DNA of 64,000 nt from Sinomicrobium oceani (GTDB lineage Bacteria; Bacteroidota; Bacteroidia; Flavobacteriales; Flavobacteriaceae). Below the pieces are notes generated by a model that saw only the letters and a list, made by a program, of their open reading frames with translations, searched no databases and was not told where the DNA came from. A program made the position numbers and the translations under genes. The stretch covers positions 1 to 64,000 of the forward strand of contig NZ_FPJE01000019.1 in assembly GCF_900119185.1 (NCBI RefSeq), read 5' to 3'. Of this stretch, positions 28,643 to 37,017 are shown piece by piece (the first letter of the stretch is position 1; each line of letters starts with the position of its first letter).

Positions 28643-28667
28643 CGGGAAGCATCAGAGCCGCTTCCCG
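28643..28667 (-). repeat. Hairpin between adaptor and pump genes
   Basis: Perfect 8-bp arms CGGGAAGC (28643-28650) and GCTTCCCG (28660-28667) with a 9-base loop lie in the 63-base gap between the adaptor stop and the pump start. There is no T-tract on the minus strand. It could stabilise mRNA or damp read-through. Confidence 0.4.
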
Positions 28668-28685
28668 AAGCGGGCTGAAAAGCGC

Positions 28686-29822
28686 CTAATTATTATCTTT
28701 TATTCTTTCGTAAATAAGCAACTGATTGGTCGACACCACCTGTTCACCTGCCTCAAGGCCTTCTGCAACATAGGCCGTTCCGCTGTTTTTTCCGAGCAGT
28801 CGTACATGCCGCACTTCCATCGTACAATCGTCTTTGTACACCACGACAAAATTCTGATCGTTATTGAAAATCAGTGCTCCCGTAGGGATACTCACCGCTT
28901 CTTCCCCCTGTTCTCTTTTTGCCGTAATATCCGCAGACATCCCGGGTTTCAGTTCCTGATCTTCATTAGGGATTACGACCCAGGCTTTCAGTACTCTTTC
29001 TTCGTTGTCGAACACCTGGGAGATCGAGGTTATTTTCCCTTCGAATACTTTGTCCGGGTAAGACAGGGTACGAATCTCAACATACTGTCCGGCATGGAGC
29101 TTGGTGACATTTCCGGCATAGATATTGAGTATCACCCATACTTCACTCAGATCGGCTACGGTAAACAGCGTATTACCTTCTGCCGATATCTGCATTCCGG
29201 CCGTTATATTTTTTTCTGTAATAACCCCGGACATCGGTGCTTTGACCTGGAACCCGGCCGTCCCCTTACTGCTGCCGTACAATCCCAGGGTAGCGGTAAC
29301 ATTTTCCAGGGCAGCCTGTTTTGTTTTCAGTTCGCTTTGTGCCGTGAGATAATTTTTCTGCGAGGCGATCCCGTCCTCATACATCGATTTTACAGCACTC
29401 AGCTCCCGTTCCGCAACAGCGATCTCTCCTTCCAGGCTTTTCCGTTCGGATTGCAGGTTGTTTAGTTCCGAACTCTGTATCTCGGCCAGCACCTCGCCCT
29501 TGGTCACTACATCCCCAAGCGAAAACCAGGTCCTGGAAACGACTCCTCCTACCAGGCTGGTAAACGGGACGACCTTATCCGGATTGCTCTGTACGATCCC
29601 TGTCAGGGTGATATTCTCGCGTACCGGCTGCAAACGGGCCGGTTCGAGTGTCACTTTTTTCCGGAACGAGTCGTCAAGACAATACCGCTCTGTCTTTGTC
29701 GCTTCTTCCACGGGTTCCTTACAGGATATAAAAAGGGAAAAAACGGTAAGTAATGCGATCACCCCTATACCGGATCGCCTGATAGTATACCTTAGATAAT
29801 AATAATCGTGTAATAGTTTCAT
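28686..29822 (-). CDS. RND periplasmic adaptor (CzcB-like membrane fusion protein)
   Basis: A 378-residue lipoprotein linking pump and outer-membrane channel. The N-terminus has basic residues, a hydrophobic run and lipobox LFISC with C34. The first half of the lipoyl domain (LVGGVVSRTWFSLGDVVTKGEVLAEI) is followed by an alpha-hairpin coiled coil (~110-170). The second lipoyl half is APMSGVITEKNITAGMQI, and beta-barrel and membrane-proximal domains follow (SIPTGALI). It sits 18 bases after the TolC-like gene. Confidence 0.9.
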   Translation of the reverse strand: MKLLHDYYYLRYTIRRSGIGVIALLTVFSLFISCKEPVEEATKTERYCLDDSFRKKVTLEPARLQPVRENITLTGIVQSNPDKVVPFTSLVGGVVSRTWFSLGDVVTKGEVLAEIQSSELNNLQSERKSLEGEIAVAERELSAVKSMYEDGIASQKNYLTAQSELKTKQAALENVTATLGLYGSSKGTAGFQVKAPMSGVITEKNITAGMQISAEGNTLFTVADLSEVWVILNIYAGNVTKLHAGQYVEIRTLSYPDKVFEGKITSISQVFDNEERVLKAWVVIPNEDQELKPGMSADITAKREQGEEAVSIPTGALIFNNDQNFVVVYKDDCTMEVRHVRLLGKNSGTAYVAEGLEAGEQVVSTNQLLIYERIKDNN

Positions 29823-29840
29823 CGTATTCTCCGCTTTATT

Positions 29841-31142
29841 TTAGTCTATGTCTTTACCTATTTCAAACTGAAGGTCTTCCAGTTTTTCATTGGTGGTCTT
29901 TATGGATTCCAGGATAATATTCCGGTTCTGAAGATAGGTTTCCAGGAAATCCAGGTACTCCAGCATGCTGATGTTCCGTTCCCTGAAATTACGGGTATAA
30001 CTCTCCAGCAAAGCTTCCAGTTCATCCCCGTAAGCCGGGTCTATATCTTCGAGAAAAGATACTGCGGACACCAGATCGTTATAAGCCAGCATGACACCCG
30101 ATCTTACTTCGAGTTCTTTCTGCTGCAACAGTAAGCCGGCTTGTTCCTGTCCTACCCGTGCAGCTTTGATATTACCCTGGTTACGGTCAAATACGGGCAG
30201 GTCCATGGAAAAGCCGAAGCCTACAAAATCGAGCATAAAGTTCCCTCCACGGTCATACCCGGCCTTGAATGTGATGTCCGGAACCCGCATCGCATGCTCA
30301 TAGGCATAGTTTCTATCAGAATACGTCTTATCCAGTTTAGCCAGTTTGAGTTCGGGCTGGTGCCCCGAAGCCATGTCGAGAACGTACTCCGGATGTATCT
30401 CCTTCAATTTTTTTATTTCGGGAACGAAGTCATCGTCATCCAATACAAGGGAAATCTGTACGGGTAATCTCATCAGTACTTTCAGCTCCTTTTGAACTTT
30501 GTTGGATTCGCGCTCCAGCCGGTTGATCTCTCCTGCTATCTCCAGTCCGAGTGCCTTGAGTCTTATATACTCTCCCTTACCTATATTTCCCTGCTCAACC
30601 TGCCGGCCATAAGCCATTACCAGTTTGGCTACCGAGGAAGCTTCCTTTTCATAGACTTCCCTGTACATCTGCAGATATTGCAATTCGGTAAGATTATTAC
30701 GAAACTCCCTTTTCAGGTTTCTCAATAAGTCTTCGAGGTATTCTGCTGCCATAGCTACGGAGACCTCTTCCATCGCCATCATTTTTTTCCGTTTGCCCGC
30801 AGTTCGGACCAATTGTTCCAGTTCTACGCTGATCTGCTGATTTTTCCAGTCATTTCCGGAAAGCGGGGGCAATCCGTCACCGAAATAATTGAGATTATTG
30901 GTTCCTTTACCCGTAGTCCACAGGTTTACTTCATCTACCGAAAGTGTGGGGTTCGGCCATAATTTCGCCTGAAGAAGACGGGCTTCGGCCTCATCGATCT
31001 TTAATCGTCCGGCAAGAAGCTCCAGGTTATTTTTCAGGAAGATCGCTTCGCACTGCTTTCTGTTAAGGACCAGCGTATCCTGTGCCACGGTCTGAATACA
31101 CCCCATTAAACATATAACTATACATTGTATGAAAGATCTCAT
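29841..31142 (-). CDS. TolC-family outer-membrane efflux protein (CzcC-like)
   Basis: A 433-residue outer-membrane channel component. The signal peptide covers residues 1-20 (CIVICLMGCIQTVAQ). Two repeats of long coiled-coil helices and the motif AKLWPNPTLSVDEVNLW, typical of OEP proteins, follow. First gene of the efflux operon, its promoter carries an 11-bp-spaced direct repeat and lies directly behind the kinase gene. Confidence 0.9.
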   Translation of the reverse strand: MRSFIQCIVICLMGCIQTVAQDTLVLNRKQCEAIFLKNNLELLAGRLKIDEAEARLLQAKLWPNPTLSVDEVNLWTTGKGTNNLNYFGDGLPPLSGNDWKNQQISVELEQLVRTAGKRKKMMAMEEVSVAMAAEYLEDLLRNLKREFRNNLTELQYLQMYREVYEKEASSVAKLVMAYGRQVEQGNIGKGEYIRLKALGLEIAGEINRLERESNKVQKELKVLMRLPVQISLVLDDDDFVPEIKKLKEIHPEYVLDMASGHQPELKLAKLDKTYSDRNYAYEHAMRVPDITFKAGYDRGGNFMLDFVGFGFSMDLPVFDRNQGNIKAARVGQEQAGLLLQQKELEVRSGVMLAYNDLVSAVSFLEDIDPAYGDELEALLESYTRNFRERNISMLEYLDFLETYLQNRNIILESIKTTNEKLEDLQFEIGKDID

Positions 31143-31164
31143 TACATCCCTGTTTTTAGCGATG

Positions 31165-31200
31165 CAAAGGACTTTATAAGGAGCTTAAAAAAAGCTTAAA
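31165..31200 (-). promoter_or_regulatory. czc operon promoter with 11-bp-spaced direct repeat
   Basis: On the plus strand AGCTTAAA occurs at 31182-31189 and again at 31193-31200, exactly 11 bases apart. On the transcribed strand these read TTTAAGCT. Nine bases further downstream lies GTCCTTTG (31172-31165), a near match to TAnnTTTG. A third TTAAG lies 21 bases upstream of the first copy. The layout mirrors the Usp-like promoter and suggests activation by the neighbouring OmpR-type regulator. Confidence 0.5.
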
Positions 31201-31211
31201 ACGGATAAAAT

Positions 31212-32576
31212 TTAACTTAAAGGAAGAATAACAGTGAAGATATTGGTATCCCCGTTCTCGGAATTATAGGCGATGCTTCCGCGGTGAAGCTGCATGATTT
31301 TGTGAATAAACACCAGCCCCAGTCCGAAACCGGGTTTTCCCCTGCTGTTATCGCCCCGGAAGAAATGCCGGAACAGGTATTGCTTTTCGGTTTCCGCAAT
31401 AACTTTACCCGTATTGATGATGTCAACTTTTACCGTTCCCCGGAATGTCGTGATACGTATCTGCGTACGGTGATTGCTCCCATAGTGAATACTGTTGAGC
31501 ATTAGATTGGAAAAAGCGGCACGAAGGAGTCTCTCGTTGGCACTTACCGTCAATACACTATCATCTTCGGGTATCGCAGCATAGGTGACATGAAACCCAT
31601 GATCCGGAAACAGGAGGTTCAACTCTTCCACAAGATCAAATATAAGTTCGTCTACACGCATTTTGGTCACAATAACCCCATCGGCAGATTCTGCCTTTGC
31701 GATCTCCAGCAATACGTTTATAATCTCTCCGAGGTTCTTGGTATCTTCCTTTTGCCTGCGGATCTGTTTTTGTATCACTTGCGGATCTGTTTCTCTTTCC
31801 AGTTTTTCAAAATTGGAAACCAGCACGGCTATCGGGGTCTTCAGTTCATGCGAAATATGATGAATGGCATACTTCTGAAACGCAAAGGCTTCACGGATAC
31901 GATGTATCAGCTGGTTAAACCTGTTGGTCAGCAATACGATCTCTTTCTCCCCGCCCTGAACCGTAATGGGCTTGTCTTCGCTCTCCAGATCGTAACGGGT
32001 GATCTTACGGGTAATTTCCATGATAGGACCAGAGATCTTACGGGAAAGATAATAGGATATCAATATCAGCACCAGGGCAATGATCACAAAAATAAGAATA
32101 AGTGTATTCCGCAGAAAGCCGAGCTTGGAATAGCCGAGCGCATCGTATGCCTTACTGATCCCGTAGTAGGACTTCCTTCCGGATTCGAAATAAATCCCCA
32201 CCACATCATAAGTTCCGTCCTTGGTCTCTATCCATTGTGTGTTGGGCGAAAGATCGTTAAGGATGGTTTCGGCATAAGGAATCATCGTATCGTCAAGGCT
32301 CGCGTATATCCGTTTTTTATTGCTGTTGTAGATGAGCAGTTTTTCATCGTACATAGAGTCTATGGTCTTTCGGTCGTACGATAACAGGATCTCATTGTCC
32401 ACCTTCTGTACCTCGGCAAGATATTGTAGCGTTGCGGTTATTTTCTGCTTCTGGCTCTGCTGGAACTCTTCTTCCCTGTACTCGTAAAACAACGTATAGA
32501 TCAGGAATAGCGACAAGCCCAGGAGCGGTATGACCGCCGCCGTAAAATACACCAGTATTTTTTTTCGAATTGTCAC
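31212..32576 (-). CDS. Sensor histidine kinase (heavy-metal/CusS-like)
   Basis: A 454-residue kinase. Membrane segments lie at ~8-30 and ~157-177 around a ~125-residue periplasmic sensor. HAMP spans ~178-232, the HisKA box has H243 (IHHISHELKTPIA), and the ATPase domain has the N box NLMLNSIHYGSN and GFGLGLVF. G1 is hard to place (IINTGKVI). The regulator lies upstream and the RND operon downstream on the same strand, so metal sensing is the likely role. Metal ligands are not obvious in the sensor. Confidence 0.9.
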   Translation of the reverse strand: MTIRKKILVYFTAAVIPLLGLSLFLIYTLFYEYREEEFQQSQKQKITATLQYLAEVQKVDNEILLSYDRKTIDSMYDEKLLIYNSNKKRIYASLDDTMIPYAETILNDLSPNTQWIETKDGTYDVVGIYFESGRKSYYGISKAYDALGYSKLGFLRNTLILIFVIIALVLILISYYLSRKISGPIMEITRKITRYDLESEDKPITVQGGEKEIVLLTNRFNQLIHRIREAFAFQKYAIHHISHELKTPIAVLVSNFEKLERETDPQVIQKQIRRQKEDTKNLGEIINVLLEIAKAESADGVIVTKMRVDELIFDLVEELNLLFPDHGFHVTYAAIPEDDSVLTVSANERLLRAAFSNLMLNSIHYGSNHRTQIRITTFRGTVKVDIINTGKVIAETEKQYLFRHFFRGDNSRGKPGFGLGLVFIHKIMQLHRGSIAYNSENGDTNIFTVILPLS

Positions 32577-32599
32577 TGCTATCCCTGTATTTTTAAGGC

Positions 32600-33286
32600 C
32601 TAATCCTCGAAATAATATCCATATCCGACCCGGGTCCTGATGGATTCCTTTCCAAAGGGTTTATCTATTTTATTGCGAAGAAAGTTGATGTACACCTCAA
32701 TGGTATTGGTGTTTCCGTCAAAGGCATTGCCCCATATCTCCCGTACCAGCTCTTTTTTGGATAATACTTCTCCGCGTCCGGCAATGAGCTTTACCAGTAT
32801 CTGATATTCTCTCGGTGTTAACAGCACCTCTTTCCCTTGCCTGGTCACCCTTCTCTGTGCCTGGTAAATAACGAGATCATCTACCGTAAGCACTTCTTTG
32901 CCCTGCCTGTCTGCCCGGGTATTCTCACTCCTTTTGATCAGGGAATTCACACGTAGCAATAACTCCCGCATATAAAAAGGCTTGGTCAGGTAGTCATCAG
33001 CTCCGCAATCGTACCCCTGTACTTTATCTTCGAGTTCTCCGAAAGCCGTGAGCATCAACACCGGGGTCGAGGTATCGTATTCCCGGAAACTCCTGCACAC
33101 TTCGTAACCGTTCTTGCCCGGGAGGTTAATATCGAGAATAACACAGTCAAAAGCGGTTTTGCGTAAAATCCGCCCGGCCAGTTCCCCGTCGAATACCGTA
33201 TCTACCTCCAGGTTTTCTGCCGAGAGGGCTTCTTTTATATTGGCATTAAGAGCGGGATCATCTTCTATGAGCAGGATTTTTTTCAA
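32600..33286 (-). CDS. OmpR-type response regulator (CusR/CzcR-like)
   Basis: A 228-residue regulator with a receiver domain: acidic pocket at E8, D9 and D10, acceptor D52 (VILDINLPGKNG), TA in LMLTAFG and K102 in DYLTKPF. The winged helix spans ~130-225 (LTPREYQILVKLIAG, IEVYINFLRNKIDKPFG, TRVGYGYYF). The kinase gene follows after 23 bases. Likely target: the repeat-bearing promoter at 31165-31200. Confidence 0.92.
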   Translation of the reverse strand: MKKILLIEDDPALNANIKEALSAENLEVDTVFDGELAGRILRKTAFDCVILDINLPGKNGYEVCRSFREYDTSTPVLMLTAFGELEDKVQGYDCGADDYLTKPFYMRELLLRVNSLIKRSENTRADRQGKEVLTVDDLVIYQAQRRVTRQGKEVLLTPREYQILVKLIAGRGEVLSKKELVREIWGNAFDGNTNTIEVYINFLRNKIDKPFGKESIRTRVGYGYYFED

Positions 33287-33316
33287 TACATTTTTTTTAA
33301 ATGGTTTAAAAGCGTA

Positions 33317-33991
33317 TTACTCGAGAAAAAAGTCCCGGTACTGTCTTATACGAAAATCAATAGTCGTAAAACCGGGGTCTTCCTTTTTAAGTTCCTTATA
33401 CAAAGGTATTCCTCCTACGGCACGATTGGCCGAACCCGAAGGTGCAGTCAGCGAAACGGTCCGGATTTCCCGTTTGTTCCCATCCGCACCGGTGAGGGAA
33501 AAACGATGTATCCGGGGGACTTCACCGGACAATACCTCAAGTTTCATCCCGTGCTCCCGTAAATGCCTCCGGAAGAAATACTCCGGCCCGTTCTTACTGT
33601 TCCCTCCGGTGAATAACAATGTGCGTACGGTAGGAAACTTTCTGAGATATCCGAGCACATCCCTGTACGCTACCTGTTGCATGCCCAGGTCGGAAGCATC
33701 TATTTTTTCACGTTTGCAATTTTCCACGATATCGCAGATCCCTATTTTCTGCGCTTTCAAAAATGCCTTGCGTTGTGCAATAGCTTCGGACGTGGTTTCG
33801 AATTTCAGATTCAGATCAAACAACCTGTCCAGAATAACCCACAACTGTCCGTCGATACTGCCATAACAGAAATCTACATCGCCTTCCCTCAGGTCTCCCG
33901 TAGAGAAACGTGGAGGGGGTAATGTCCCTACGATGAGCTTTGTCGCTCCTTCGGGAATAAAAGGCGGATATGGATGCTGATGTATGAACAA
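33317..33991 (-). CDS. Uracil-DNA glycosylase superfamily protein
   Basis: A 224-residue protein. The N-terminus TKLIVGTLPPPRFS resembles UDG motif 1 (G-x-x-P-x), YGSIDGQLWVIL fits the following FW/LW region, and the C-terminal TAPSGSANRA resembles the (H/N/A)PSxxN motif 2. Members cut altered bases from DNA. Base specificity cannot be assigned, and a catalytic residue in motif 1 is not evident. It lies just upstream of the regulator gene on the same strand, probably unrelated in function. Confidence 0.6.
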   Translation of the reverse strand: MFIHQHPYPPFIPEGATKLIVGTLPPPRFSTGDLREGDVDFCYGSIDGQLWVILDRLFDLNLKFETTSEAIAQRKAFLKAQKIGICDIVENCKREKIDASDLGMQQVAYRDVLGYLRKFPTVRTLLFTGGNSKNGPEYFFRRHLREHGMKLEVLSGEVPRIHRFSLTGADGNKREIRTVSLTAPSGSANRAVGGIPLYKELKKEDPGFTTIDFRIRQYRDFFLE

Positions 33992-34065
33992 CGTTTTTTA
34001 TTTTACGAAAATACCACCGTGTTATGTGGTGTACAACGACAAACAGGGCGGACCTTAATTTAAAG

Positions 34066-34827
34066 CTACCGTATAAAAACCAGTTCGTTTTTCTTTGCAG
34101 AGTGCTCTTCGCTATAAGAATATCCTTCATAGTCGAACCCTTTGAGATCTTCCATGGTTTTTGCTCCGGTATCGATGATATAACGCACCATAAGTCCTCT
34201 TGCTTTTTTGGCATAGAAACTTATAATTTTCAACTGATCATTTTTCCAGTCTTTAAACTGCGGAGTCACCACAGGAACTTTAAGGGCCTTGGTATCTACA
34301 GCCTTGAAATACTCATTACTGGCCAGGTTGATAAAAAGTTCATCTTTTTCAAGCTCCTTATTCAACGTCCGGGTAATCGTACTTCTCCAATACGCATAGA
34401 GATTTTCTTTGGTACCTACCTTAAGCGAGGTTCCCATTTCCAGCCGGTAAGGCTGTATGAGGTCCAGGGGCTTCAGTAAACCGTACAACCCGGAGAGAAT
34501 CCGGAGTTTATCCTGTAATCCATCCAGTTTGTCTTCCGGAATGGTATATGCATCCAGTCCTTCATACACATCTCCGTTAAAAGCAAAGACAGCGGGTCTT
34601 GCGTTATCCGGGGTAAAGGGCAGGGACCATTTCTGGTTTCTTTTCCAGTTGAGTTCGGCAAGTTTATCCGATATACTCATAAGTTCCGACAATTGTTTCG
34701 GAGATTTCTTTTTCAGTATTTTATGCAGGCGTTCCGCTTCTTTTGAAAATGAAGGTTCGGAATATTTTTTGGTAGGCAGGTCCGATTCGTAATCGAGTGA
34801 CTTTGCCGGTGATATGACGATTTTCAT
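34066..34827 (-). CDS. yaaA: Peroxide-stress protein YaaA (UPF0246/DUF328)
   Basis: A 253-residue protein with the family's diagnostic [14 protein letters not shown] start, followed by [22 protein letters not shown] and [11 protein letters not shown]. coli YaaA lowers intracellular iron under peroxide stress. A TAAATTTG -7-like box lies on the minus strand at 34853-34846, 18 bases before the start, without a clear -33 element. Confidence 0.92.
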   Translation of the reverse strand: MKIVISPAKSLDYESDLPTKKYSEPSFSKEAERLHKILKKKSPKQLSELMSISDKLAELNWKRNQKWSLPFTPDNARPAVFAFNGDVYEGLDAYTIPEDKLDGLQDKLRILSGLYGLLKPLDLIQPYRLEMGTSLKVGTKENLYAYWRSTITRTLNKELEKDELFINLASNEYFKAVDTKALKVPVVTPQFKDWKNDQLKIISFYAKKARGLMVRYIIDTGAKTMEDLKGFDYEGYSYSEEHSAKKNELVFIR

Positions 34828-34941
34828 AAATTCTCTTGTTTACTTCAAATTTACGGGAAAAACAGGTTAAAGTACAGCCTGTCTCCACGTTCTTTCCGAT
34901 CGTGGTATTGACATTATCTATATCCTGCCCGGATATTTGTC

Positions 34942-36105
34942 TTACTTACTGGCAAAGAGTTCGACATCGCTTTCACTCACCTCATCACCTCCGAGAATAA
35001 TAAGCCGTTCCACGACATTGCGAAGCTCCCGGATATTGCCGGTCCAGTCGTATTCCTGCAGCAGTTTCACAGCTTTTTCGGAAAAAGCTTTGGGCTGCAT
35101 ACCCTGTTCCGCAGCTACCTTAGCCGAAAAATAAGATATCAGTTCCGGAATGTCTCCCCTCCTGTCGTTCAGTGACGGAACGTGAATAATGATAACGGCC
35201 AGCCTGTGATACAGGTCCTCCCTGAATTTACCTTTTTCGATTTCCTGCTTCAGGTCTTTATTGGTTGCCGCTATAACACGTACATCCACTTTTATGTCCT
35301 TATCGCTACCCACACGTGAGATCTTGTTTTCCTGTAAAGCACGTAACACCTTGGCTTGTGCGGACAGGCTCATATCTCCGATCTCATCGAGAAAAATCGT
35401 GCCTTTGTTCGCTGCTTCGAATTTTCCTGCGCGGTCCTTTACCGCTGAGGTAAAAGCCCCTTTAACATGCCCGAAGAGCTCACTTTCTATGAGTTCTCCC
35501 GGAATGGCGGCGCAATTCACTTCTATCATCGGTTCTTTGGAGCGTTCGCTCTTTTCGTGCAGCCAGTGTGCCACCAGTTCTTTTCCCGTTCCGTTAGCGC
35601 CTGTTACCAGTACCCTTGCATCGGTAGGTGCCACTTTTTCGATCATTTCCTTGATCCGGGAAATACCATCGCTCTCCCCGATCATTTCATAGTGCTTACC
35701 GACCTTTTTCTTCAGTCGTTTGTTCTCTTTTACGAGTTCTTTTTTATCGAGTGCATTACGTACCGTATTCAGGAGCCGGTTCAGGTCCGGCGGTTTGGAA
35801 ATATAATCGTAAGCACCGAGTCTCATAGTCTGTACAGCAGTATCGAGATCTCCGTGGCCGGAAATCATCACAAACGGAATGTCCGGTTTTATAGCAGCGG
35901 CAGCTTCCAGCACCTCTACTCCGTCCATTTTCGGCATTTTGATATCGCAAAGTACAAGGTCGTACTCTTCTTTCTTGATCTTGTCAATCCCTGCAAGACC
36001 GTCTTCCGCCTCATCTACTTCATATTCTTTGTTCTCTTCCGTAAGTATTTTTACTAATACCCGCCGTATGGCTACTTCATCTTCTATGACTAAAATTCTG
36101 GGCAT
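34942..36105 (-). CDS. NtrC-like sigma-54-type response regulator lacking a DNA-binding domain
   Basis: A 387-residue protein. The receiver domain (1-120) has D54 (LVLCDIKMPKMDG) and K104. The AAA+ domain (~140-370) has Walker A GANGTGKE at 169-176, Walker B TIFLDE at 236-241 and the arginine-finger region FREDLYHRL. The sigma-54 contact loop reads GAFTSA at 216-221 instead of GAFTGA. The protein ends 16 residues after the NIRELRNVVERL helix, so the usual Fis-type HTH is missing. Such proteins may act from solution or have a non-promoter role. It is the last gene of a minus-strand run with the mechanosensitive channel and ABC exporter. Confidence 0.9.
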   Translation of the reverse strand: MPRILVIEDEVAIRRVLVKILTEENKEYEVDEAEDGLAGIDKIKKEEYDLVLCDIKMPKMDGVEVLEAAAAIKPDIPFVMISGHGDLDTAVQTMRLGAYDYISKPPDLNRLLNTVRNALDKKELVKENKRLKKKVGKHYEMIGESDGISRIKEMIEKVAPTDARVLVTGANGTGKELVAHWLHEKSERSKEPMIEVNCAAIPGELIESELFGHVKGAFTSAVKDRAGKFEAANKGTIFLDEIGDMSLSAQAKVLRALQENKISRVGSDKDIKVDVRVIAATNKDLKQEIEKGKFREDLYHRLAVIIIHVPSLNDRRGDIPELISYFSAKVAAEQGMQPKAFSEKAVKLLQEYDWTGNIRELRNVVERLIILGGDEVSESDVELFASK

Positions 36106-36142
36106 GACTCTTTTTTTTCGGTTCTACACAATCAATAACAGA

Positions 36143-36997
36143 TTATTCCTGTTTTTCCCCGGGAATAATATGTAAATCCCGCTGCGGGAACGGTATGGAA
36201 ATATTGTTCTGACGGAATTTTTTATCAATCTCAAAACGCACCTCGCTTCTCACTCTCGGTGCGGGGAATCCGTCGGGTATATAAAAATACACTCCGAAAT
36301 CAAGGGAGGAATCCCCGAAATTCTCAAAAAGTACAAAAGGCTCGGGAAATTCCAGGATATTAGAATGCTCGTATGCACATTGCAAAAGCAGCTTTTCCAC
36401 CAGTTTCACATCAGAGCCGTAAGCTACTCCTACCTTCACATCATCCCGTATGGTATTACCGTTCTGGGTCCAGTTGAACAGCGGATCGGACATAAATTTG
36501 TGATTGGGGACGATAAGCATTCGCCCGCCCCGGGTCTCTACCCGTGTCGTACGGAGATTAATACTTACGACCCTTCCGATCTTGTCATCTACTTCGATAA
36601 TATCGCCGACATGAAGAGACTTGTCGGTAATAATAAGGATACCGGACATGATATCCTGAAACAATTGCTGCAGGGCAAACCCCAAACCTACGGCCAGTGC
36701 GGCAAGTGGTGTTAACAGTACCGTAATGTTTACCCCCGAGGTATCCAGCGTAAAGATGATGACCAGGACGTAGACAATATATTTGACAAACTGGAATATA
36801 CTGAAAAACTTGTTCTTATCTGCAGTGGTGTACTTTCTCGTTATTAATTTACGGATGAGTTTGAGTACAAGATTGGTGACCAGCAAAGCTATGATGACCG
36901 CTACAAGGACACCGATGGTAATATCTACCGGGCTGTCCTTGGGCGAATAGATCTTGACGGCCAGAATATCATTTATCGTATTTACAATTTCGTTCAT
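36143..36997 (-). CDS. MscS-family mechanosensitive channel
   Basis: A 284-residue channel. Hydrophobic segments lie at ~24-46, ~65-84 and ~87-105. The pore-lining TM3 region reads PLAALAVGLGFALQQLFQDIMSG, followed by the beta domain (VGDIIEVDDKIGRVVSINLRTT) and VPNHKFMSDPLFNW. It opens under membrane tension to release solutes on osmotic downshock. It lies 37 bases before the sigma-54-type regulator gene and 20 bases after the ABC permease gene. Confidence 0.92.
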   Translation of the reverse strand: MNEIVNTINDILAVKIYSPKDSPVDITIGVLVAVIIALLVTNLVLKLIRKLITRKYTTADKNKFFSIFQFVKYIVYVLVIIFTLDTSGVNITVLLTPLAALAVGLGFALQQLFQDIMSGILIITDKSLHVGDIIEVDDKIGRVVSINLRTTRVETRGGRMLIVPNHKFMSDPLFNWTQNGNTIRDDVKVGVAYGSDVKLVEKLLLQCAYEHSNILEFPEPFVLFENFGDSSLDFGVYFYIPDGFPAPRVRSEVRFEIDKKFRQNNISIPFPQRDLHIIPGEKQE

Positions 36998-37017
36998 CGT
37001 TTTTGATCTTTACAATA

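Noticed and set aside
35467-36057. 196-codon plus-strand ORF opposite the sigma-54-type regulator
   Set aside because: Aromatic- and Cys-rich shadow of the conserved receiver and AAA+ domains.
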